64,000 bases of DNA, taken from Bugula neritina. Lineage: Eukaryota > Bryozoa > Gymnolaemata > Cheilostomatida > Bugulidae. Each line of letters starts with the position of its first letter. Position 1 is the first letter of the stretch. Shown here in pieces: positions 37,101-49,100 of this stretch. The notes beneath the pieces are model-generated. The model searched no databases, was not told the DNA's origin, and was given only the letters and a program-made list of their open reading frames with translations. A program made the position numbers and the translations under genes. The stretch covers positions 28,191,628 to 28,255,627 of the forward strand of contig OZ037767.1 of assembly GCA_964035545.1 (NCBI GenBank). The letters run 5' to 3'.

Positions 37101-40100
37101 AAAAGAACATTTTTAGTTCTAAACAGTAATGATAATGGCACTGTAGAACCGTGTGATGTGCGTTTGATTTTGCCTTCCTCTGCTATCCGTAGTGACACAA
37201 ACTGTACAGCTAAAACATGAATTTTGCTGTATATTTGAAAGAGTATCTTTATTTATTTGTAAAATTAAATAAATAAAGATCAGATGTAACAAAATACGCA
37301 AAGTTTCAATATATTTGTTGCGTCCCACCCAGTGGCCCATTGTACCCCGGTACCGGGGCACAATGGGCCAATTTTTCGTCATGAAAATTTCATTATTCTG
37401 AAAGTTGTGAGAGAGATAGAAACAACAAACTGGTACCAGTGATAGACAACAGATGCAGCATTAAGACTAGAGATTATTGAACTAGTAACTTAAAAAACAG
37501 ACGAATAAGAGCAACAAATGCAAAATTCGGCCCGTTGTGCCCCGGTTACCCCTATATAGTGTGTCATGAGTGCATGTGTAGAGTAAACGCAGTGTAAAAT
37601 GACATGCTGTATACGCTGTAGCCTACATACCAACTACTGAATCTTCACATATGATGTAATCCCTCAGCTTCTTCTCTGCCTCATTCAGCCGTGACTTATT
37701 TTCACTCTCAGTTATAAGCAACACACGCTTGTGATCGCCACTTTCCCCAGCAGTAGTAGTTCTGTGCCGTACGCTGTACTCGTCCAGAATACTGTTTATG
37801 CGACTACAAGGGGACCAACAAACCAAGTCTCACATGCAATAACTTTTATTACCTTCTTAACAAAAGATTCTGACTTTGTAACCTATTCTTAACCATGTTA
37901 TCAAGGTAGCGGCTCATATAAAAATATAACAAAGTAGCTGCTTGTATGAAAATATAGAGAATTCCGTGTTGTGCTGATGTGATATAAGCACCAATGAATA
38001 ATTTTGACTCAACTGAAACAAAAACTGTTGGAAATTCGTAAATCTTACGTACTACACAACAAATTTCTATATTTCTTGTGCATAAAATATAAAGAGCTAC
38101 ACAAGCGTATAGCAAAATTTCTGACAATATGGTCACGAAAATAAAGTTTTAGTACTGGCTGTTTTTATACCAGGCAAGTTTTTATTTAAATCATTTCTCT
38201 CCCATACACCTTCAACACTGTCCCAATGTTTCCAACTTGATTTAATTTTTATTAAATAATTTGAATTACCCAAAAGCACGGGATGTTTGACTGTCAAGAA
38301 ACTCCCACATGGCTTTATTCAGAGTTATTTGACGTTTAGTCAGGCTCTCTGGGTACTTTGCTATGCGCTCTTGTAGCTTTGAGATCATCTCAGCATCATC
38401 TCCTTTTATAATAGCTGTGCCCATCCCATTGCCCAAATTAACAGTAATGTTACAACCATGGAACTCAGACTTCATAGCCTGCAGTCCTTTATACCTAACA
38501 AACAAAATCATGCAATTTTACTGAACGATCTTCGAATAGGTACGTCTACCATTTGGTGTATCACATTTTCATATTCTGCATTATAAACAGCCAGTGAGGT
38601 GACTACTAACAGGTTCACATGAAATTTAAAGTATGAGAACTCTAGAAGGCCTACTTTAGAAACTCTGCATCAACTAGGGGAAGTGTTACACTGACATCAG
38701 CGTTACTTGTGCAGTCACTTTTGAGCTGATCTTCAAACGCAGTTACTAGGGGTGGTTTACCTAAAAGCGGCAATGAGTACACATATTCATCCGATATATT
38801 AGAGAAAATTCCAACCGTAGGACCATAAATCTTCAACTGAAATATACACAAATACAAAATTGAATTCCCAATTCAAATATAATTTAATCCTTGTATCAAG
38901 ACGGCCAAAAAGTTTAGCATTTGAAAAGTTAAAAAAGACTATTAACAAATGCACAGCAGTTTCCAAACTATTGTGCACTAGCCTAACCAGCTTTTACCTT
39001 AGCCATCATCCAGTGAAAATGTGGTAAAACTGTACTAGTGTTATTATTAATATTTAGCATTAGTATCAAGTACTACGTGTTAATACTTGTGCTGGTATTA
39101 GTAAGATGTATTAACATCCGTATTTTGTACTAGTATTAGTATGATGTGCCAGTATTAGTAGCCTATTATGTACTAGTGTTATGTATTAGTATTATCTATT
39201 AGCATTAGTATTGGTAAACTACTATTAGTATTAGTACTACTGTAATGGATTTTCACCCTCTATTAGATTTTAACTGCGTGAGTCAGTATTATAACTACTG
39301 TTGCGTATCGTTTTGAATGCTGTAATTATAGCTAAGTTGCACTAGCTTTCTAATGCCTTATTATTGTGATTAAGCTTTCAGTATAATGTAATTTTCATTA
39401 AATACGCATTTCCAGAGTTATTTTCCCTTTTTGCTATTTCATCGTTTTGCATTAATACTGATACTGGAAATTTGTGTAGCTTTTATGAATGCCTTCAATA
39501 GGTTGTTATTATAGCTAAATTCTTGGCCTATTGAATTATTCATTATCCTTTGTCTATTTTTCTTTTGTTACTGTCAAGCTTAACTTTCTTTTGTCTGTTG
39601 GAACATTCTAGATGTGAATTCTTGTGTATAAAAGCAGGCGAGTTTCCAGTGTAGCTTCAGACTACTACTGGAGCTCGCTGGTAGTAGGACCACATAAGCT
39701 GTATCTGATACAATAAAGGTTATCCTCATTTGTACTCAAATACTTGGCTTATTCTTTCTAGAGCATGTAGGCACTAGTTGCATTCAGAACCCACAGTTTA
39801 CTACATTGGTGGCAGCGGTGGGATTTTCGAATAACTAGTTGCCGAGCGGCACGCAATGGCCCCAGGGGACTCAGCCCCTGAGGCAGCAACACCACCAGCC
39901 CTCACTGTTGAGGCGCTGGTCACAGCCCTCCAAGGATTGCGAGGGCAAGGACAGGCATCACCTGGTGACAGGTATCGCCTCCAGCCCCCGAATTTCGGAG
40001 GAGAAGGAGACGTAGAGCAATTCATCAGGGAGTTCCAGGATGTGGCCACCATCGCTGAATGGCCAGTACGGGTGCGCATCCTCCAACTCCGGGCCTGTCT

Positions 40101-43100
40101 GACAGGCCGGGCCAAGAGCTTCGCTCTTGGGCCTGATGAAGAGCACATCATGCGGGCTCTCAGAGCCCGGTTCGGCCTAACAGCCGAAGAAGCAGCTGAT
40201 CGTTTGCAGATAATGAGGAGGGACCGGAAGACTCCTCTGGAAGATCACGCTAACGAGGTAGAGCGCCTGGCTCAGGCTGCTTTCGGTCAAGCCACTGGCG
40301 ACGACCGGAAGCGCCTCGTTTATAACGCGTTCTTCCGGAGCGTGAATCACCCGGATCTGCAGCGATACTGGCTGGCCGCCAAGGTCATCAGTATAGAAGA
40401 AGCGCTGGAAATGGGGAAGGCTTACTTTCAGGTGGAAGAGCCTAGGCGACCGAGCTATACAGCCCGCCAAGTGGTCGAGGAGCATGAAGAGACCACCCCA
40501 CTTCCAACTCCACAGGTAGCAGCAGCTGCAACTGAATCACCCGAGCAGACGCAGCTCACCATGTTAATGGACATGATGAAAGGCCTGCAGGCTACGGTGA
40601 CGAAGTTGCAGAGCGAACAAGCGGATAGGCGGGCTCCCCGATCACGGGACAACCCTGTCCGCCCATCTCTGCTAACCTGTTGGGGGTGCGGGGCGCAAGG
40701 GCACGTGAGGAGGCACTGCCCTAGAGGCCAAGGGCCTTTAAACACCCAAGGCTCACGGTAACTTCCGCCAACCGTGGGCCTCACGCCAATCCCATCCAGG
40801 ATAGGACTCGGAGAGGAGAAGAAGAGACCTCCACAGGGTCTGCCGATACCGAGTGGCAGAGGCCACGGAGATCTCGGAGACCGCAAGGTCTACCCGATCC
40901 TCCGGCCGTGTCACTCGAGACCCGGATGCAGCTAGAAGAAGCAGGATGGCAGGCACCTCGGAGATCTCGGAGACCGCAAGGTCTACCCGATCCTCCGGCC
41001 TGGCCACTCCAGAACCGGTTCGCGGGGTTGCCCGAGGAGGTTGTGGAGGAGGATTCAGCTTACTCGCAAGAGTACCCCAAGCTACCCTCCCGACCCCAGA
41101 AAACCCCCGTTGTCTCTAAGACGAAGAGGAGGCCCGCTGTGCGAACCCAAGTTGTGTCTCCCCCAGAGACTGACCGCTCCAGGAGCACCCAGCCGTATGG
41201 AAGCAGCTACTTCCTGCCCGGAAAGATTTCGGGTAAAGCTGCCACATTCCTACTGGATACTGGGTGCACTACCAACCTGCTGAGTAGGCGTCTCTTTGAC
41301 ACTCTTGGTGCACGAGAGCGGGCGAGCCTCGAGCCGTATGAAGGTGCGCATGGTACGTTGGCGGACGGATCATGCATTCCTTTCTACGGCGTCATTTCAC
41401 TACCTGGACGCGTCCGTGATCAAGCAATTCACGAGACGTTCATAGTCAGCCAGCTGAAGGAGGACGCCATCCTGGGAATGCCGTTTCTGGAGAAACACCA
41501 GTGTCACATGGATTTCCAGAAGTCAGTGGTGGTGATGGCTGGGAAGGAACTTGTCTGCGTCGACAAGTTCGGAAGGCCCTTGGTGGGCGGAGTCCAGGTA
41601 GTGCGGGACTGCACTTTTCCGGGGAGATCCCAGGCGACTCTTCGTTGCAGAGTCAACTGCAAGGGGATCGCCGGCCTGGGGGTGGTTGAGGGAACGCACG
41701 GAGCGATCCGACTAGCAAACAGCCTGAATCGGCTAGATTGTCGGCAGGAGCTCCTCGTGCAGTGCATCAACCCCTTCACGGAACCTGTCCGATTATCGGC
41801 TGGAGCGCTGGTGGGGAAGTACCACTCCATCCAGGAAGCGGATGTGGGTCCGGCACTGGAGACAGTGGCCGACACCCAGGGGAACCCCACTCACACCAGA
41901 CGAGGAGCAGTCCCGGAGCATATGGCTGACCTGTATGATGGAGCGTGTGGAAACTGTACAAGTAGTACTGAACGCCAAGTACTGGCTCAACTACTTGCGG
42001 AGTACAGTGATGTCTTCAGTCGTGGTGATGGAGACATGGGGCTGACCAAGGTCATCTCCCACGAGATACCCCTGGCAGCCGGCACCACTCCCATCAGGCA
42101 GCCTACCCGGCGTCTAGGCCCGGAGAAGGAGAAGGAGGTGAGCCGACAGGTACAGGATCTTCTCGACCGGGATCTGATTGAGCCTGCCCACGGTGCGTGG
42201 AGCTCTCCAGTAGTCCTGGTCAAGAAGAAGGATGGTAGCTGGAGATTCTGCGTGGACTACCGCAGACTCAACAGCGTTACCATCCAGGACGCCTACCCTC
42301 TCCCACGGATAGATGAGTCTCTGGATGCCCTCGCGGGTAGCAAGTACTTCAGTACTTTGGATCTGCTTAGCGGGTACTGGCAAGTACCCCTCAGTCCTGA
42401 TGCCCAGGACAAAGCAGCGTTCATCACCCGCGACGGGCTCTGGAAGTGGAAAGTACTGCCATTTGGACTAACGTCCGCTCCGGCAACTTTCCAACGGCTC
42501 ATGGAGCAGGTCCTCAGTGGGTTACACTGGAAGATCCTCCTCATCTATCTGGACGACGTCATTGTAATCTCCCCAGACTTTTCGACTCATGTCAGTTGTC
42601 TGCGGGAGGTCTTTGACCGTCTCCGGGCAGCTGGACTGAAGCTGAAGCCCTCCAAGTGCGCACTCCTGCAGCCGGAAGTCACGTACCTGGGCCATGTGGT
42701 TGGCCGTGATGGGGTCGCTACCGACCCGGAGAAGGTACAGGCTGTGAAGGAGTGGACTGTCCCCCGTGACCTCCCTGAGTTGCGTGCATTCCTGGGCCTA
42801 GTAGGGTACTACCGGCAGTACATACCTGGTTTCGCAGGAGTGGCTCAGCCGTTAAATCGGCTGACCGCCAAGGGGGTCCGGTGGCAGTGGACGCAGGAGG
42901 AGCAGCAGGCATTTGACCACCTCAAGCAACGGCTAATGGAGGCGCCAATTCTGGCGTATCCTGATCCAGCCAAGGAGTACATCCTGGACACCGACGCCAG
43001 CGACCACAGCGTGGGAGCTGTCCTGTCTCAAGTCCAGGGTGGAAGTGAGGTGGTCGTGGCTTACTACAGCAAGACTCTCGCAGCCGCCGAGAAGAACTAC

Positions 43101-46100
43101 TGCACCACTAGGAAGGAACTCCTAGCAGTAGTCAAGGCGGTCAAGCACTTTCGGCCATATCTGTATGGGAGAATGTTCCGTTTGCGAACAGACCATGCGT
43201 CACTGATATGGCTGTGTAAACGTGCAGAGCCCTCGAGCCAGGTGGCTCGTTGGCTAGAGATTCTTGCCGAGTTCTCTTACCGGATAGAGCACCGTGCAGG
43301 CTGGAAGCATGGGAACGCTGACGGCATGAGCCGCCGGCCGGTAGAGGACTGTAAGCAATGCCTACACATTGAGAAGCGGGACGGGAGACCCGCTCGCCTT
43401 GACGTGGAAGCGGAGCTAGTGGAGGGCACCGCCTACCGGTGGGAGCACGGCCATCTTCGGACCGAAACCCACCAGGACGGTGTCCAGGCGCTCCACGCCA
43501 ACCCTACTCTGCACCAGAACGTCAAGGAGCTGTGCCGACTCCAGGAGACGCTACCCGGCGCGGTAGCGGACATCTTCCGGGCCAAGAAGGCGGGCCGACG
43601 ACCTAGCGAGGAACAGCAGCGGCAGGGAGACGTTGAGTTCCAACTCCTCTGTCGTTGCTGGGATGCCCTCAAGGTCAGTCCTGATGGCCTCCTGGTAATA
43701 ACGTTAGCAGCAGACAACCGCCAGCAGGAGAGGGACCGCGTCGTCTGTCCACGCGCCCTCCGGCGGGAACTGATCTGGGACACCCATAAGCAGGCTCATG
43801 CTGGAGTCAGTCGGGTCATCAGGTGTCTGCGGCTGCGTTGGTATTGGCCCGGGATGACTCGGGACGTACGACTGCGGGTACGGCAATGCGAGGTCTGCCA
43901 AGCTAGCAAGCATGGCCGCCCCACGGAAACCACTGGTCGACGCCGGCTGTACGCTGCTCGACCGTGGCAAGTAGTGGCGGTAGACCTCGTCGGGCCTATG
44001 CCGTTATCCGCCAGAGGAAACACCTGGATACTGGTGCTCACGGACCACTTTACCCGGTGGGCAGATGCTCTGGCTATACCAGACGCAACCGCCCCCACGG
44101 TGGCCGGACCCTGGACCAACATGTGTTCTGTTACCTCGGTTTGCCCGAGCAGATACATACGGACCAGGGCGCCCAGTTCCAATCCCAGCTCATGGGAGAC
44201 CTCTGCCGGATATGGGGGGTGAACCAGAGTCGGACCACCCCATATCACCCGCAAGGGAACGGAGTCGTCGAGCGGAACAACAGGATGTTGGGGGACGTGC
44301 TCCGGAGCCTGCTGCTTGGTCGAGGTCAGGAAGAATGGGACGTGGTGCTGCCGCAGATCATGCGGGCCTACCGCAGCACACCACACTCCGCCACGCAGGA
44401 GACCCCAAACTTCCTGATGCTAGGCCGAGAGACGCGGGTCCCGGAACACCTGACGTACCATGTTCCTGCCCCCGAGTCACCGGTACACGAATATGTGGAG
44501 GGTCTGATGGACATCATGGGCAAAGCTCATGATGCGCTGCGCACCCAGCAGTGGCAGACCCGCACAGAGGACTCAGAGGAGCCCCCGTTGTACCAGGTGG
44601 GAGACTGGGTCTGGATGGTGAGCTACCGTAGGCGACGCGGACAGTCGGCTAAGCTTCAGCCCAAGTTCGTCGGTCCCTACTGCGTAGTGGAGGTGCTGCC
44701 CAACCACACGTACCGTGTGGAGCGCTCTGGACAGGTCTCCGTCCAGAGCGAGCAGCGCCTCAAACCTTACCATGCCAGCCCAGACGCGGTGGGTCAGGCT
44801 CCACCCCTCCTGGAGCCCCACCGTCAGCCCAACCGTCGAGGACGGGCCACCCAGCCCCGAGAGGTGGAAATTATGGTTCCCAGAGAGTCGGACCAGGAGC
44901 AGGCCGCCTTGATAGAGCAGCTGGAGCGACAGCAGAGAGAGGAGCGGGAACAGGAACAGCGGCAAGCCCTAGGACCACCACCCTCCCTGGGGGAGGACAC
45001 CCCCACCCCCGTGTTGGGTGAAGGCGGGGACCCCCCTACTAGGGTAGCCCAGGAGCCACCAACACCACCGGTGCCTGTTCCAATTGAGAGGAGCCAGCGG
45101 TCAAGAAGACCCCCCAGGTATCTGGCAGACTATGCTGTAGGGCACCTGGAGTGGCCCCCTCATGAGGACAACCCACCCAGTACGGACGACCACCCCATCT
45201 TGGCTGGAAATTCCCTCCATCACCCCGGAGAATTCCACCAAGAAGAAGATTTCACACAGCTAGCACATACCCAAACAGAGGAGCGTAAGGATACCGAGGA
45301 GGCCAGTCGATCCGACTCCCCTCCCCCACCAGCTCCTGTTTCGGCTCCCCGCAGCCAGCAGGACGACACCCCCTCTTCCGAGGTGTGTTCCGCCAGCGTT
45401 AGTGGCCCTGACCCCGAACCGGTTGAGCTCCAGTTCACAGCTGGGGAGGAGCAGGGCACTCTATACGGCGACCACCTCGCAGGCAGAGACGAAGAGGACT
45501 CTCCAATACTGGCAATGCCTCGGGCCCTGGTCGCCCGCCAGTATTGGATATCTGGAGCACCAGGCAGCCAGATAGAAGAACAGACTCAGCCAACCCACCC
45601 ACAATTGCCCCGTCACGGGCAGAGTATGGCACTTCCTTACCGAGAGTGCATCCTGGATAGCGCAATCGAGGCCTGGTCCCGTATCCTCGATCCAAGTACA
45701 GAAGAGATAGGAAGCCTGGTGCACCACCTCTAATGATAAAACCGGACAACCAGGGGCCGCTGGCAATAGCCAACTGAACTGTAAATATTCTCGTGTTACG
45801 TGTGATTAATCATAATACTTTCCTGTTAACCGCATATTTTTCTACGTTTGTGTTTTATTTTTTTTGTGTGGAATCATTGTTTTGCTATCGAAAAGGGGAT
45901 ACTTTTCGATGGGGGGGAGAATGTAATGGATTTTCACCCTCTATTAGATTTTAACTGCGTGAGTCAGTATTATAACATACTATTCATAACAAAAGTAACT
46001 TCAGCAAAGAAAACCTTTTTTTTCAATTTAAAGACGCTGCCTGCTATAACACCCAACTATATATATGAAAATGTATTTCTTAATCCACTGTGAATCCAGT

Positions 46101-49100
46101 TCAATTTATCAAAATATTCATTTATTACAAGAATTTTCTCATTCAGAACCATTTTTCCATCCTCAAAAGGCCTCGCTCCCACTAATTTGAATCAACATAG
46201 CGTTTTATAAGTTGTAAAAAAGCTATACACAATACAGTAACGTGTCTCAAGCTTCATATTGATTAAACTTATAGCTGAAAAACAGGTGAAGTTGTACCTT
46301 CAGGTTTGCTGTAAGCAACCAGCCGCTGTGACTGTATGCTGGAAGTGCTTAGCTGTGCTGAATTATCCCCGCCAGTGTGCTTTCTCAAGGTCATCAACTT
46401 ACGCAGATAAGTATCCGTGCTATTCGAATTAACCTGAGTCAGAAGGACCGAGAAATCCTTAGAAGACAGTTCCTGGACTAAAATAAACAACAATTTATTA
46501 CTTGATACAATGAAGCTAATGAATGGTAATGTGCAGGCCACATGTGACTAGGCGAATGTTAGACCAGCAAACTATTGTAAATTATACTACTGTAGAAATT
46601 ATTTGACATGAGCCTCCTATAAAACTCACAATTTCAATATGAGATACAGTCATGCAAATAATGTATTCCCTAGGACTTTCAACATTTCACTGAACATATA
46701 GTCAGACAACATGTGAACTGCTGATAAGATTAAGTTCATTATTACCTATCAGACTTAACTCTGACACTTGCAGTTGTCAAGATAACTTATCTAGTCAAAT
46801 ACCCAGTGTGTGACTAGCTCTACACCAACAGTGCAATTGTACTGTTTCATACAGGGCAGTATTTTATGTTAGACCACAACTATTGTTATGTTTTCAATTG
46901 TTATAATTTAACCCACATTTTGGGGAGTGTTTTGAATGCTGCTATGTAGTACCATGTAGGTTTTAAATATGTTCCAACACCCAAATGCAGCTAGCAGCCC
47001 TAAACGAAAATCCAAGAATTCGAAAATTTTAAACCTTTATGAAGTTTCAATTTAGTCTCTAGTATCAAAGTATGTCAAGAAATAATTTGAAAAATTAATA
47101 AAATCAATAAGGCATTATTAACTCAGTGAATTGAGCGAAATTTATAATGTTATAATAGAAAAACGTCAAATTCATGTTTTAACAAAGCTTTATCAAGGAT
47201 TAAGGTTGCACTTATACTGTGTTGTACTTTTCCCTCAGAAGGATGAAAGAATTGAACCAAATAAAACATTGCCTTAATTATATTTATTTTTGATTGTAGC
47301 TATGTTAGAAACTATAAAGTAGCCAGGAGCATTTAATAAAAAAAAGTATATAGCCAACTTTTGTATTGTTTCAACACATTAATATATAATAAAAGAATAG
47401 CCAGCTCTTGTATTCCAACAATCTGCTTGCAGTTGCATTCATCACATTACCATAGTCTGAATTTGATAATATCATTCAACCAATAGGAAAACTTCCACTT
47501 AATTAAAATCTTAATTTTCTTCCAGCTGGAACTGATATTTCAGTTAGCCTAACATAACCAGGAGGCCATTTAAACTATGGAAACAGTGATTGAGAGATTT
47601 AGTTCTAATAAGCTTACAATGTGTGTTATATGGTTTACCAAATTCAACATATTAGTTATTAAATTAACAATGATTCACCTTCACCCTCTTTGCTGGTATA
47701 GTTGATATAGCTCTCCTTGGTAACATACATGTATTCATCTTCAGGGTAAGGGTACAGTGGATAGATGCTAACATCCGGGTATTTCATTCTCATTCTCTTC
47801 AGCAAATACCGAATGTCTGAAAATGCACAAAATTGATGAATGTCAAAAGAAACTATCACAGCCAGACACACTTTATCTGTAGCAACATTTCTTTAGGATT
47901 ATAAACATATGAAATCTTTTTCCAAAATATTTCCTAAACTTTTAGAATAGTGATGACTACAAAGTAGGTATTTAGGTGCAGTAGAAGAGAAATTTGATTA
48001 GCCTAAGTTTTTTAATTGCTCAATAAATGTTGGTTTGAGGGTATACTGAACTCTCACAAGATTGTAAGGTCTTTTGGTACACTTCCAATATAGAACGCAA
48101 TTTCTCCATTACTGCACCTACCCCAAAGTAGAATACCGGGTCTTAAATGCTAAAATAAATAAAGCAGATCAAATGCTTTACAAATTTACTAACCTGTAAA
48201 TATAATATTCTGCCTATTGAATATACATTACTAAAGAGTTTTGTTGAAGGTAAACATTAGCTGAATATTTAGCTTCACATAATGAAATTGAAGAAAGCAC
48301 AAACAACATGCCAGAAATATAAGAAAACAAAACATGATCCAGAAGATAAGAATAATTGTTACAGTACATGCAATGCACAGTTCTAACCTCCTCTCGAAGC
48401 ATTTGGGAAAGAAAACAAGATGCAGCTCCCCTCTACTATTTTCTGGTTCCGTAGTTTATCTTTGGTTGGCGAGTGAGCTTCCTTAAACATAGCAATCAGC
48501 TGCTTGCAGAATTCCTTCTCATTCACACCACTACCGGTGAATACGATAACAACACAGCTCTCACACACCTCCTCAAACTCCAAATCAAAGTTCAAGAATT
48601 GGTTTTGAGGTTCACAGATAAACTGCACAAGGTCATCGTAATCTGTAAAAATATAGGCACTGCTATAAACCATCCGCTGCCAGAAAAAGTATGATATGCT
48701 GCCAGAAAGAGTATGGTATGCTGCCAGAAAGAGTATGGTATACTGTAAGTGATGACATGGTATGCTGTGACAGTATGATAACATGCAAATAACGATGCAA
48801 TACACTGTAAGTGACAATATGATATATTATAAATAACAATATAACATTCTGTAAGTGACCAAATGATCTACTGTGGCGATATGATATACTGTAAGGGACA
48901 TGATATGCTATAAGTGATATGATATACCGTAAGTAACAATATGATATACTGTAAATAGAAACATGATATACTGTGGCGATATAATATACTGTAGGTGACA
49001 TGATATACTGTAAGTGATGATAGAATATACTATAAAGTATAAGTAATGACATGATACACTGTAAGTGAAGACATGAGACTAAAATACTTTATAAATTTTA

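Larger units (their letters stand above)
39241..39805 (+). repeat. gypsy 5' LTR
   Basis: Begins TGTAATGG and ends CTACA just before the primer-binding site. It contains a TATA box and an AATAAA in the right order for U3-R-U5. Confidence 0.9.
39241..45976 (+). mobile_element. Ty3/gypsy LTR retrotransposon, 3' LTR truncated, antisense in an intron of copy 1
   Basis: It has a full 5' LTR (565 bp), a primer-binding site, gag, pol (protease, reverse transcriptase, RNase H, integrase with GPY/F module), a polypurine tract and the first 55 bp of the 3' LTR. The order RT-RNaseH-integrase places it in Ty3/gypsy (Metaviridae-type) elements. GC content is clearly higher than in the surrounding DNA. The 55 comparable LTR bases are identical, which fits a young insertion. 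No env-like gene is seen. The integrase frame is broken near 44105, and the 3' LTR loss prevents normal 3' end formation, so this copy should not move on its own. Confidence 0.96.

Noticed and set aside
44600-45733. Env-like or extra third gene in the gypsy element
   Set aside because: The region after the GPY/F module is Pro/Glu/Arg-rich with no signal peptide or membrane helix and is continuous with pol.
39801-45773. Numerous antisense and alternate-frame open frames across the GC-rich gypsy element, up to about 200 codons
   Set aside because: Shadows of gag and pol. None carries a recognisable domain, and high GC reduces stop codons.
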